Source: a virus. Taken from it: 37,452 bases of DNA. The stretch is taken from the IMG/VR virus record IMGVR_UViG_3300005293_000002, positions 1 through 37,452 of that record; one strand, given 5' to 3'. Numbering within the stretch: position 1 is the stretch's first letter; every line of letters begins with the position of its first letter. Shown here piece by piece: positions 1 to 7,317 of the stretch. The position numbers and the translations under genes were made by a program. The notes below the pieces were generated by a model. That model ran no database searches and had not been told where the DNA came from. It worked only from the letters and a program-made list of their open reading frames with translations.

Positions 1-130
1 CGGCTTGCTGGGCCAGCAGGTACAGCAAGGGTGGATGAACGAAAACTACGTGCGCGAGGTCGAGTATTACTATTTCGAATATACCGACCGCACGCTGTGC
101 ATGCTGGTCGATGGCACGGTGAAGTTCAAA
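1..130. repeat. Terminal direct repeat, left copy
   Basis: The first 130 bases are identical to the last 130 (37323-37452). The repeat lies inside the portal coding sequence and keeps its reading frame, so it looks like the overlap left when a circular or circularly permuted genome is assembled. A real terminal redundancy that happened to fall in the middle of the portal gene is less likely. Confidence 0.95.
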
Positions 131-1546
131 GATGAACTGAACGAATTCGACCAGGTGAAGACTGACGCCGCCGGCAAGCCGCAAGAGCGCGAAAGCCAGA
201 TCCCACAGCTTATGTGGTGCAAGGCCACCGCCGGCGCCATCCTGGAGCGCACGAAGATCATGTGCCGCTGGATCCCGGTCTTCCCGGTATGGGGCAATGA
301 GGTAGACATTCAGGGCAAGGTGTTCCGCAGCGGGATCATCCGTGACGCCAAAGACCCTGCGCAAATGTATAACTTCTGGATGACTTCGGCCACCGAGGAA
401 GTCAGCCTGCGCCCAAAAACGCCGTTCATCGGCGCCGAAGGCCAGTTCGAAGGCCATGAAAAGAAGTGGGGCCAGGCGAACAATCGCACCTTCGCTTACC
501 TGGAATACAAGCCGGTCAGCCTGGACGGCAAGCTGGCGCCGCCGCCGCAGCGCTCGCCCATGGCCGACGTACCCGCCGGCATGCTGCAGATGGCGATTCA
601 CGCGTCCGACAACATCAAGGCCGTCACCGGCCTGTTCGATAGTTCGATCGGCGCGCGCGGCAACGCCACCAGCGGCGTGCAAGAGCGCGCGCAGCAGAAG
701 CAGGGCGACACCGCCAATTTCCACTACACCGACAACCTGAACCGGTCGATTCGCCACTGTGGCCGCTGCATCGTTGACATGATCCCGCACTACTACGACG
801 CCAAGCGCGTGGTGCGCATGATGAAGGAAGACGGCACGATCGAAAGCGCCGTCGTCAATGAACAGAAGGTGGACCCGATCACGCAACAGGTCACCGAAGT
901 GCTAAACGATCTGACGGTCGGCACCTACGACATTACCGTGTCCACCGGCCCGAGCTATTCCACCCTGCGCGAGGAAGCCAGCGAAGCCATGGTGGCCGTG
1001 GCTGGCGACTTCCCCAAGCTGATGGAAGTGGCGGGCGACCTGGTGATCGAATCGATGGACTGGCCGGGCGCCGAGAAAATCGCCGCGCGCCTGAAAAAGA
1101 CCATGCCGGCGGAACTGACGAAGGACGACAGCACCGAGGAAGGCGCCGGCCCGCCGCCGCTGCCGCCGGAAATCGAACAGCATATCCAGCAGGCCGACCA
1201 GATGATCGACCAACTGCAGCAGCAGCTACAGGAAGCGTCCGCCGGCATCGAGAAAGCGAAGTTGGACGCCGCCAGCCGCGAACAGGTCGCCATGATCAAC
1301 GCCGCCAGCGCCGCGCGCGTGGCCGAAATCAACGCCGGCGTGCTGATGGACAAGGAAGAACTGATCACCCTGCGCGCCCAGCTTGCGCACCACCACCGCA
1401 TCGATCAGGCAGAACAGGCCGCCAGCCTCGCCGCACAAGCATCTGAACAATCGGCTGAACAAGCCGCTGCAGCATCCCGCACCGAGGCCAGCCAAGCCCC
1501 GGAACCTGCGCAAACCGGCCCTACGGAAGTGATTTCCGGCTCTTAA
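1..1546 (+). CDS. Portal protein, C-terminal part (P22 gp1-like)
   Basis: This is the 3' part of the portal gene, whose 5' part is at 36709-37452. Base 1 is the last base of an Ile codon, and joining across the repeat gives one 719-residue protein, close to the 725 residues of P22 gp1. The portal is the dodecameric ring at one capsid vertex through which terminase pumps DNA and to which the tail attaches. The last 130 or so residues of this part are rich in Gln, Ala and Glu and should form a long helix or coiled coil, matching the barrel extension of P22 portals. The apparent TTG start near base 5 is only where the window opens, not a real start. The scaffold gene follows 15 bases after the stop. 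Confidence 0.9.
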   Translation, partial: GLLGQQVQQGWMNENYVREVEYYYFEYTDRTLCMLVDGTVKFKDELNEFDQVKTDAAGKPQERESQIPQLMWCKATAGAILERTKIMCRWIPVFPVWGNEVDIQGKVFRSGIIRDAKDPAQMYNFWMTSATEEVSLRPKTPFIGAEGQFEGHEKKWGQANNRTFAYLEYKPVSLDGKLAPPPQRSPMADVPAGMLQMAIHASDNIKAVTGLFDSSIGARGNATSGVQERAQQKQGDTANFHYTDNLNRSIRHCGRCIVDMIPHYYDAKRVVRMMKEDGTIESAVVNEQKVDPITQQVTEVLNDLTVGTYDITVSTGPSYSTLREEASEAMVAVAGDFPKLMEVAGDLVIESMDWPGAEKIAARLKKTMPAELTKDDSTEEGAGPPPLPPEIEQHIQQADQMIDQLQQQLQEASAGIEKAKLDAASREQVAMINAASAARVAEINAGVLMDKEELITLRAQLAHHHRIDQAEQAASLAAQASEQSAEQAAAASRTEASQAPEPAQTGPTEVISGS

Positions 1547-1561
1547 CTCTTGGGATTGACC

Positions 1562-2431
1562 ATGCAAACCGAAACAACCGCTGTTGACACCACCACTACC
1601 GCCGCGCCAGTCGAAGCGGTCAACGCCCCAGCACCTGCCGCGCCGGCCAGCGCCGCACCTGCCGAAGGCAAGACCACAGACGACACCAGCACCACCACGG
1701 CACCAGCAGGTGAGGAAGGCAGCACGCCGCAGGAAGACCAGCCACGCGACGACAAAGGCCAATTCAAATCCGGCGCGCAAAAGCGCATCGATGCCCTTGT
1801 CTTCCAGCGTCACCAGGCCGAACGGGAGGCCGCCTACTGGAAACAGCAGGCCCAGGCCGTCCAATCCGGCAGCACCGCGCCCAAGTTGGCGGACTTCGAC
1901 ACGCACGACGAATACGACCAGGCGATGCTGCAACACCGCATCGATGAGGGCGTGAATCGTGGCCTGTCGAAGACCGCCGAACAGCAGGCCACCAAGTTCG
2001 AACAGCAAGCACAGAGCGCCGCCGCCGAAACATACAACCAGCGCGTAACTGATGCCGTGACCCGGATCCCCGATTTTGTCGAAGTCGTCAGCAAATCGGA
2101 CGTTCCCATGTCGCCAGCCTTGCACGAAGCCTTGATGGACAGCGAACGCGGCCCCGAACTGGTGTACCACCTGGCGAAGAACCCGGCGGAAGCTGAACGG
2201 CTGAACAGCATGAGCGTGCGCCAGATGGACCGCGAAATCGGACGCCTGGAAACCACGCTTGGCGCCAAGCCGGCAGCCCCGCCGCCACCTGCTGCACGCA
2301 CCACCAGCGCCCCGCCGCCTGTTAAGCCAGGAACCCCGGCCAGCGCACCAGCAAACACTGATCCAAGCCGCATGAACCAGGCTGAATTCGAAGCCTGGGC
2401 CAGGGCGAACGGGTCGAAATATATCCGGTAA
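1562..2431 (+). CDS. Scaffolding protein (P22 gp8-like)
   Basis: A 289-residue, very hydrophilic protein between the portal and coat genes, the position and size of P22 gp8 (303 aa). Scaffold guides coat assembly into procapsids and then leaves. Residues 1-70 are low-complexity Thr/Ala/Pro/Glu; the middle (about 80-160) is Gln/Ala/Glu-rich and likely helical; a Pro/Ala-rich linker follows. The C-terminal segment, with a MNQAEFEAWARANG-type helix and a basic end, suits the coat-binding helix-turn-helix of this family. I chose ATG 1562, with GGGA about 8 bases upstream, over an in-frame TTG at 1550. The assignment rests on position and composition, because scaffold sequences diverge quickly. 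Confidence 0.8.
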   Translation: MQTETTAVDTTTTAAPVEAVNAPAPAAPASAAPAEGKTTDDTSTTTAPAGEEGSTPQEDQPRDDKGQFKSGAQKRIDALVFQRHQAEREAAYWKQQAQAVQSGSTAPKLADFDTHDEYDQAMLQHRIDEGVNRGLSKTAEQQATKFEQQAQSAAAETYNQRVTDAVTRIPDFVEVVSKSDVPMSPALHEALMDSERGPELVYHLAKNPAEAERLNSMSVRQMDREIGRLETTLGAKPAAPPPPAARTTSAPPPVKPGTPASAPANTDPSRMNQAEFEAWARANGSKYIR

Positions 2432-2467
2432 GCAGCACAAACCCCACCTTTTAGGACTTGAAAAATC

Positions 2468-3685
2468 ATGGCAAACGTACTTGCAACTAACAGCATCATC
2501 GCCAAAACGGCGCTGGCAGTGCTGAAAAACATGCTGACCTTTTCGGCCAACGTGAACCGCGACTGGGAAGACACGTTCACCGAGAACATGTCGCGCGGCT
2601 ACGCCCCAGGCGCCACCATCAACATCAAGAAGCCGCCGCGCTACACCTACCGCGCGGGCCGCGTGGCAGTGCCGCAGGGGACCGTCGAAGGCACCATTCC
2701 GCTGACCCTCTCGCAAGGCGGTTGCGATCTGTCGTTCACCAGCGCAGAACGCACGCTGTCCCTGACCAAGCTGGAAGACAAGATCGCCGCCGCGATCGCC
2801 ACCGTGGCGAACGAAATCGACCGCCAAGGCCTGCAACTGGCGCACTACAGCACCTTCAACGTGCTGAACCCCACCGGTGCGCTGCCGACCACCCAGGCGC
2901 TGGCGATCCAAGGCCTGACCGACCTGAACGCCCGCCTGGACGAAATGGGCGCCCCGCGCAAGGATATGCGCCGTACCTTCATCGCCGCCCCGCGCGTGAA
3001 CGGTTCGATGGTCCAGGGCATGGCCGGCCTGTTCAACGGTCAAGAAAAGATCGGTGAACAGTTCAACAGCGGCATGATGGTGCCGTCGTTCGGCCTGAAA
3101 ATGGGCATGGACCAGAACGTGGACACCCACACGAACGGCACCCAGGTGGTGACCGGCACCGCAGTGAACGGCGCAGGCCAGACCGGCGCGGCCATCACCG
3201 TGGCGGCAACTGGTGGCACGATCACGCGCGGCACCGTGGTGACCTTCCCCGGTTGCTTCGCGGTCAACCCGCAATCGCGCATCAGCACCGGCGTGCTGGC
3301 GCAATTCGTCATCACCGCCGACCTGGCCGCCGGCGTCACCAGCCTGCCGATCAGCCCCGCGATCGTCACCAGCGGCGCGTTCCAGAACGTGACCGCCAGC
3401 CCGACCACCGCGCAGAACTTCCTGATCGTCGGCGCCGCTTCGACCAGCTACCAGACCAACGTCGCCTATCACAAGGATGCGTTCACCCTGGCGATGGTGC
3501 CGATGTGGGCGCCGACCGATGGCAAAGGCGTGATCGGCGTGCACCAGGAAACCAGCGACGGTTTCACCATCAAGGTGACCGAGTTCTACGACGGCACCAA
3601 CGACGTGCCTATCACGCGTCTGGACGTGCTGTTCGGCTGGGCCGCCACCTACCCGGAACTGTCCGCGAAATACTACAGCGTGTAA
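2468..3685 (+). CDS. Major capsid (coat) protein, P22 gp5-like
   Basis: A 405-residue protein with an AGGA ribosome site 10 bases before its ATG. It follows portal and scaffold and resembles the P22 coat family, which has an HK97 fold. The N-terminal region (a helix, then the segment ending near GRVAVPQGT) suits the N-arm and E-loop, and the helical stretch at about residues 90-140 the spine helix. Residues of about 220-330 are rich in Thr, Val and Gly beta-strand sequence, fitting the inserted I-domain that stabilises P22-type coats. The C-terminal part (about 335-405) contains KVTEFYDGTNDVPITRLDVLFG, typical of these coats' closing domain. A UUCG-capped hairpin follows the stop codon. Confidence 0.92.
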   Translation: MANVLATNSIIAKTALAVLKNMLTFSANVNRDWEDTFTENMSRGYAPGATINIKKPPRYTYRAGRVAVPQGTVEGTIPLTLSQGGCDLSFTSAERTLSLTKLEDKIAAAIATVANEIDRQGLQLAHYSTFNVLNPTGALPTTQALAIQGLTDLNARLDEMGAPRKDMRRTFIAAPRVNGSMVQGMAGLFNGQEKIGEQFNSGMMVPSFGLKMGMDQNVDTHTNGTQVVTGTAVNGAGQTGAAITVAATGGTITRGTVVTFPGCFAVNPQSRISTGVLAQFVITADLAAGVTSLPISPAIVTSGAFQNVTASPTTAQNFLIVGAASTSYQTNVAYHKDAFTLAMVPMWAPTDGKGVIGVHQETSDGFTIKVTEFYDGTNDVPITRLDVLFGWAATYPELSAKYYSV

Positions 3686-3693
3686 TCGCGCCG

Positions 3694-3709
3694 GCCCGCT
3701 TCGGCGGGC
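3694..3709 (+). other. Intergenic hairpin after coat gene
   Basis: GCCCGC and GCGGGC form a perfect 6-bp stem closed by a TTCG tetraloop, 9 bases after the coat stop codon. No T-run follows, so it is more likely an RNA-stabilising or partly attenuating element than a full terminator. It is one of nine spacer hairpins in this genome. Confidence 0.7.
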
Positions 3710-3743
3710 TGTTCGTCACCCTCCCCAACTTCAAGGAATTATC

Positions 3744-4145
3744 ATGACCGTATTGCTTAAAAATGGTTACGCCGGCTACCTGGCCGGCACCACCGTGATG
3801 CTGCCCACCAACGTGGAAACCGCGCTGATCGCTCAAGGCCTGGCATCCACCGCGCTGGCCGCGAACATCACCCAGGGCGCGGTTACCGCCAACGTCCTGC
3901 AGGGTCGCGTCATCTTCGCCATCGGCGCCGCCTCGTTGGTGATCACCAACAGCAACATCGACGCCAACACCAAGGTGGACGCGGTGGTGGCCCAGGCTGC
4001 TGCCGATGCCACCGCGCTGCGTGTCGAGCGCGTCGTTTGCGCTGCCGGCTCTTGCACCCTCTACGTGACGGCGGCAGCTACGGCGGCCACCGTGGTGGAC
4101 TGGTGGATCATCCCCACGCCCGGCATGATGCTGGCCGGCGCCTAA
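3744..4145 (+). CDS. Small head-region protein, possible decoration protein
   Basis: A 133-residue protein directly downstream of the coat gene, with a good ribosome site (AAGGAATT). It is Ala/Val/Thr-rich with alternating hydrophobic patterns that suggest a beta-sandwich, and there is no signal peptide or membrane segment. The first 35 residues contain NGYAGYLAGTTVMLPTNVE. Small beta proteins encoded right after the coat gene are often capsid decoration or stabilising proteins; here that is inferred from position only. The two Cys residues (in VCAAGSCTLY) are close together and might form a disulfide in the virion. Confidence 0.5.
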   Translation: MTVLLKNGYAGYLAGTTVMLPTNVETALIAQGLASTALAANITQGAVTANVLQGRVIFAIGAASLVITNSNIDANTKVDAVVAQAAADATALRVERVVCAAGSCTLYVTAAATAATVVDWWIIPTPGMMLAGA

Positions 4146-4169
4146 GTCAACCACCCATCGCAGCACAAA

Positions 4170-4197
4170 GCCCGGCCAGCCATCACGGTGGCCGGGC
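4170..4197 (+). other. Intergenic hairpin before 4220 gene
   Basis: GCCCGGCCA and TGGCCGGGC form a perfect 9-bp stem with a 10-base loop, 24 bases after a stop codon and 22 bases before the next ATG. Only a short AT stretch follows, so termination would be weak. Confidence 0.7.
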
Positions 4198-4219
4198 ATT
4201 CACCTGGAGAACCAGCACC

Positions 4220-4720
4220 ATGAATACCTATCCGAAGATTTTCACCCACCGCAACGATCACAAGTCGCAAGTGGTGATCGCCAACGCCGAACAGGAAGCA
4301 CAACTGCCGCCTGAATACCTTCCGCCAGTCGTCGGCGTGAGCGGCCAGACCGTCAGCGGCGAAAACCGCCTGACCGACGCCATGCTGGCGCCAGAATACG
4401 ACGCGCTGCTGGCCGAACGCGAAAAGCTGGAAAACGACCGTGCCGAATTCGCCAACCTGGTGGCCGCCGCGCAGAAGGACGCCGCCCAGCAGCACCAGCA
4501 ACTGGCCGACGATCGCGCCGCGCTGACCGCCGGCTACAAAGATTCGATGGCGAAGCTGGAAGCCGACCGCGCGAAGCTGGATGAAGACCAGCGCCTGTTT
4601 GACGCCGCCAAGGCCGGCGAACAGCCCGACACGGCATCAGCCGACGACAAAGCCACCGGCACCACGTCAGCACCTGCTGCCGGCCCGGCCAAGCGCGTGC
4701 GCACCGCGAAAGGCGAATAA
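4220..4720 (+). CDS. Hypothetical coiled-coil protein in head gene cluster
   Basis: A 166-residue protein starting at ATG 4220 with a TGGAG ribosome site. The first 50 residues are polar and include a short segment with LPPEYLPPVVG. Residues of about 55-130 are a long charged helix, probably a coiled coil with repeated Glu, Lys, Asp and Ala. The C-terminal 35 residues are disordered and Ala/Thr/Lys-rich, ending in RVRTAKGE. It sits between the possible decoration protein and the gp4-like protein, so a structural or assembly role is likely, but no family was recognised. The longer upstream reading frame crosses the previous gene and its hairpin and was not used. Confidence 0.7.
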   Translation: MNTYPKIFTHRNDHKSQVVIANAEQEAQLPPEYLPPVVGVSGQTVSGENRLTDAMLAPEYDALLAEREKLENDRAEFANLVAAAQKDAAQQHQQLADDRAALTAGYKDSMAKLEADRAKLDEDQRLFDAAKAGEQPDTASADDKATGTTSAPAAGPAKRVRTAKGE

Positions 4721-4722
4721 CC

Positions 4723-5436
4723 ATGACCACGGTTCTGGATCTGGTCACCGAAGCGCTGGTAACGGTCAAGGCGCTGGCCGTTGGTGAGACTGCGCAAGCA
4801 GACATGACCACCGACGCACTGAACAAGTTCAACGACGTGCTGGAAAGCCTGTCGATCCAGAACCTGGCGGTTTATTCGAACCTGCAGACCACGTTTCCGC
4901 TGGTTGCCGGCACCGCCAGCTACACGATCGGCCCCACCGGCGCCGTGGTGGCGCAGCGCCCGCCCTTCATCGACACCGCGTTCGTGCGCTACCAGGGAAC
5001 CGACTTTCCGGTGGTGGTGCACACGCCGGCGGAATACGCGCTGCTGGCGCTGAAAAGCCAGCCTGGCATCCCGCAATGGCTGATCTACGATCCGGCCTAT
5101 CCGAACGGCGTCATGGTGCTGTGGCCGGTGCCTGACCAGGCGGCCACGCTGACGATCTACCAGAACACCGCCTTTACGGCTGCCGCCACGCTGCTGGACA
5201 CGTTCGACATGCCGCCAGGCTACCGCCGCATGATCCGGCTGATGCTGGCCTGGGAACTGGTGACCGACTATCCGGGCATGAGCGCGGCGGAAGTGGCGAA
5301 GCTGCAGGCCGACACCGCCGGCGCCGTCGCCCTGGTGAAGCGCAACAACAAGAAACCCGAATTGCTGCGGTCGGAAGTGGCCGGCCTGGACTGTTCCGGC
5401 AGCGGCAATTACAGCAACTGGAGGGATGGAGCATGA
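4723..5436 (+). CDS. Tail accessory factor, P22 gp4-like
   Basis: A 237-residue protein starting 2 bases after the preceding stop. It matches the general pattern of the P22 gp4 family: an N-terminal helical part (EALNDxL-type, here ALNKFNDVLESLSIQN), a Phe/Tyr-rich strand region (FPLVAGTASYTIGPTG), a central region with YDPAYPNGVMVLWPVPD, and a C-terminal LPPGY-type helix (MPPGYRRMIRLMLAWEL). In P22, gp4 binds under the portal and is the first protein to seal the DNA-filled head. The next gene starts inside its stop codon by ATGA overlap. It is longer than P22 gp4 (166 aa), which is usual for relatives outside enterobacterial phages. Confidence 0.8.
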   Translation: MTTVLDLVTEALVTVKALAVGETAQADMTTDALNKFNDVLESLSIQNLAVYSNLQTTFPLVAGTASYTIGPTGAVVAQRPPFIDTAFVRYQGTDFPVVVHTPAEYALLALKSQPGIPQWLIYDPAYPNGVMVLWPVPDQAATLTIYQNTAFTAAATLLDTFDMPPGYRRMIRLMLAWELVTDYPGMSAAEVAKLQADTAGAVALVKRNNKKPELLRSEVAGLDCSGSGNYSNWRDGA

Positions 5437-6002
5437 AGAATTTTCAAAAGATCGGCGGCGGCCTGGACACCGTGCCGCTGCTGCTGGCGATCAAGCGCCG
5501 GCCAGCGCTGTGGATGGAAGACACCTACCTGCGCGACTATCCGCAAGGCCCGTTCAAGCAAATCGAATCGATCATGCTGCGCTTCCCGGCCAAGAGCGTG
5601 CACGAAACCGAAGCCGAACTGGAAAAGCACGTCAGCACCTACGACCAGCACGAAAACATCGATTACCCGGCCTATGCGCTGCTGCCAGAAGCGCGCCCGC
5701 TGATCATGAACCTGATGCACTACGTGGGCGGCGAACGGCTGGGCCGCGTGATGGTGAACAAGATCGCGCCCGGCGGCGTCATCTTCCCGCACGTCGATAC
5801 CAAGAGCCACACGGACTATTACAGCCGCTTCCACATCGTGCTGCAAAGCCAGCCTGGCGTGCAGTTCCGCGCCGGCGACGAATCCATTTATATGGGCGTC
5901 GGTGAGGCCTGGTGGTTCGACAACGCGCAGGAACACGAAGTGATCAACAACAGCGCCGACGATCGGATCCACATGATTGTCGATATCAGGACTTCGAAAT
6001 GA
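5433..6002 (+). CDS. Aspartyl/asparaginyl beta-hydroxylase-like Fe(II)/2-oxoglutarate dioxygenase
   Basis: A 189-residue protein with the signature of the double-stranded beta-helix dioxygenases. H120-x-D122 (in PHVDTKSH) and H168 (in EHEVINN) would bind iron, and R178 (in DDRIHMI) would bind the 2-oxoglutarate carboxylate. Length and motif spacing match the Asp/Asn beta-hydroxylase family, which hydroxylates Asp or Asn side chains or small molecules. There is no signal peptide. The gene overlaps both neighbours by four bases (ATGA), so it is translated as part of the virion-assembly operon, directly before a GNAT acetyltransferase. The substrate is unknown; a virion protein or a host protein are both possible. 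Confidence 0.85.
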   Translation: MKNFQKIGGGLDTVPLLLAIKRRPALWMEDTYLRDYPQGPFKQIESIMLRFPAKSVHETEAELEKHVSTYDQHENIDYPAYALLPEARPLIMNLMHYVGGERLGRVMVNKIAPGGVIFPHVDTKSHTDYYSRFHIVLQSQPGVQFRAGDESIYMGVGEAWWFDNAQEHEVINNSADDRIHMIVDIRTSK

Positions 6003-6457
6003 TCACCTGCCACGTTGAAAGCTTCGAAGACCGCCTGGATGAACTCCAGGCTTTGCTGCCTCTGCACTACAAGGAACTGGCCCTGAACCAGGACCAGGTG
6101 CCGCTGTCGCCGCAGTACCACGTCTACATCGAGCGCGAGCGCACCGGCGGCCTGCTGTTCGTCACGCTGCGCGATGCCGGCGAACTGGTCGGCTACTTCA
6201 TCGGCTTCATCGCCCCGGGCCTGCATTACAGCACCTGCCTGACGTGCACGATGGACATTTTCTATGTCCGGGCCGACAAGCGCGCCGGCAGCGCGGGCGT
6301 GCGCATGTTCCGATTCGTGGAAACCGAACTGCGCCGGCGCGGCGTGCAGCGGTGGTTCATGGGTTCCAAGATTCACGCCGACGCCAGCGCGCTGTTCAAG
6401 CGCATCGGCGCGGCGCCTGTCGAAACGTATTACAGCAAATGGCTGGGGGACAAATGA
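5999..6457 (+). CDS. GNAT-family N-acetyltransferase
   Basis: A 152-residue protein with the GNAT fold pattern. A strand (GYFIGFI) and a second strand (MDIFYVRAD) lead into the acetyl-CoA loop KRAGSAG at residues 94-100, followed by a helix (VRMFRFVETELRRRG). The C-terminal strand-helix segment has ALFKRIGAAPVETYYSKWL, typical of motif B. The start overlaps the dioxygenase stop by ATGA, and its own stop overlaps the next gene the same way. The acceptor is unknown. Position suggests it acts on a virion component together with the upstream hydroxylase, or that it is expressed late for host modification; both are inferences. Confidence 0.82.
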   Translation: MITCHVESFEDRLDELQALLPLHYKELALNQDQVPLSPQYHVYIERERTGGLLFVTLRDAGELVGYFIGFIAPGLHYSTCLTCTMDIFYVRADKRAGSAGVRMFRFVETELRRRGVQRWFMGSKIHADASALFKRIGAAPVETYYSKWLGDK

Positions 6458-7317
6458 AAAAGCTTCGTGGGGAACTGAAACAGGACGCGCTGCTGGATGG
6501 CGCGTTTCGGCATTGTGGCGTGGCTGCGGCGATCGTCGGCGGCGCCATCATCGGCGGCGTGGCATCGAATGCGGCGGCCAACAAGGGGGCAAAGTCAGCC
6601 GACAAGGCCGCCGACCTGTCGAACAATCAGTATCAGCAAACGCGCACCGACCAACTGGCCCAGCTTGCGCAGCAGCGCGCCGACAGCGCCCCGTATCGTG
6701 ATGCCGGCTATGGCGCCCTGTCGCAACTGGCCGGCGGCATGGCGCCAGGCGGTGAGTTCAACCGCAATTTCACCATGGCCGACTACCAGCAAGACCCGGG
6801 CATGCAGTTCCGCCAGCAGCAGGGCGAACAAGGCATCACCCGGGCGGCCACGGCCAGCGGCGCGCGCTATTCCGGCGCCACCTTGAAGGCACTGGCGCGC
6901 TTCAACAGCGGCCTGGCATCGCAGGAATACGGCAACGCCTACAACCGCTTCAAGAGCGACACCGGCGACCGCTTCAACCGTCTATCGGGCCTTGCCGGCA
7001 CCGGCCAGGCTGCAGTGAACCAGATCGGCCAGGCCGGGCAAAGCACCATGAACAACCTGGGCCAAGCTGGGCAGGCGAACGCCAACGCCATGGGCAACGC
7101 GGCGCAGAACGCTGCCGCCTCGCGCGCGTCTGGCTACGTCGGCACCGCGAACGCGATCAACGGCGGCATCGGCCAGTACGTGAATTACAACCAGCAGCAG
7201 CAATACCTGAACCAGATGAACGGCGGTATGAGCTACACGCCGCCGCCTGGCTATGGCAGTGGCACCGGTAGCCGGGCCGGTGATTTCAGCGAAAACGCAC
7301 AACTTTACGGGGTCTGA
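6454..7317 (+). CDS. DNA ejection protein, P22 gp7-like
   Basis: A 287-residue protein with a hydrophobic, Gly/Ala-rich N-terminal segment (about residues 22-42, AAAIVGGAIIGGVASNAAANK) that could insert in a membrane, then a helical Gln/Ala-rich region. The part with PYRDAGYGALSQLAGG, followed by MQFRQQQGEQGITRAA, is typical of the small ejection or DNA-transfer proteins of P22-like phages. The C-terminal third is Asn/Gln/Gly/Ala-rich low complexity. The start is ATG 6454, overlapping the GNAT stop by ATGA. Such proteins are packaged in the head and ejected to form a conduit across the envelope. The next gene begins at the stop codon (TGATG). Confidence 0.75.
   Translation: MKKLRGELKQDALLDGAFRHCGVAAAIVGGAIIGGVASNAAANKGAKSADKAADLSNNQYQQTRTDQLAQLAQQRADSAPYRDAGYGALSQLAGGMAPGGEFNRNFTMADYQQDPGMQFRQQQGEQGITRAATASGARYSGATLKALARFNSGLASQEYGNAYNRFKSDTGDRFNRLSGLAGTGQAAVNQIGQAGQSTMNNLGQAGQANANAMGNAAQNAAASRASGYVGTANAINGGIGQYVNYNQQQQYLNQMNGGMSYTPPPGYGSGTGSRAGDFSENAQLYGV

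Noticed and set aside
1226-3544. A very long open frame on the minus strand opposite portal, scaffold and coat genes
   Set aside because: GC-rich codon bias leaves antisense frames stop-free. It has no ribosome site, its protein is low-complexity His/Gly/Arg, and it would cover well-supported structural genes. Similar long antisense frames at 8480-10756, 17461-19938, 32401-34170 and 34707-36161 were rejected for the same reason.
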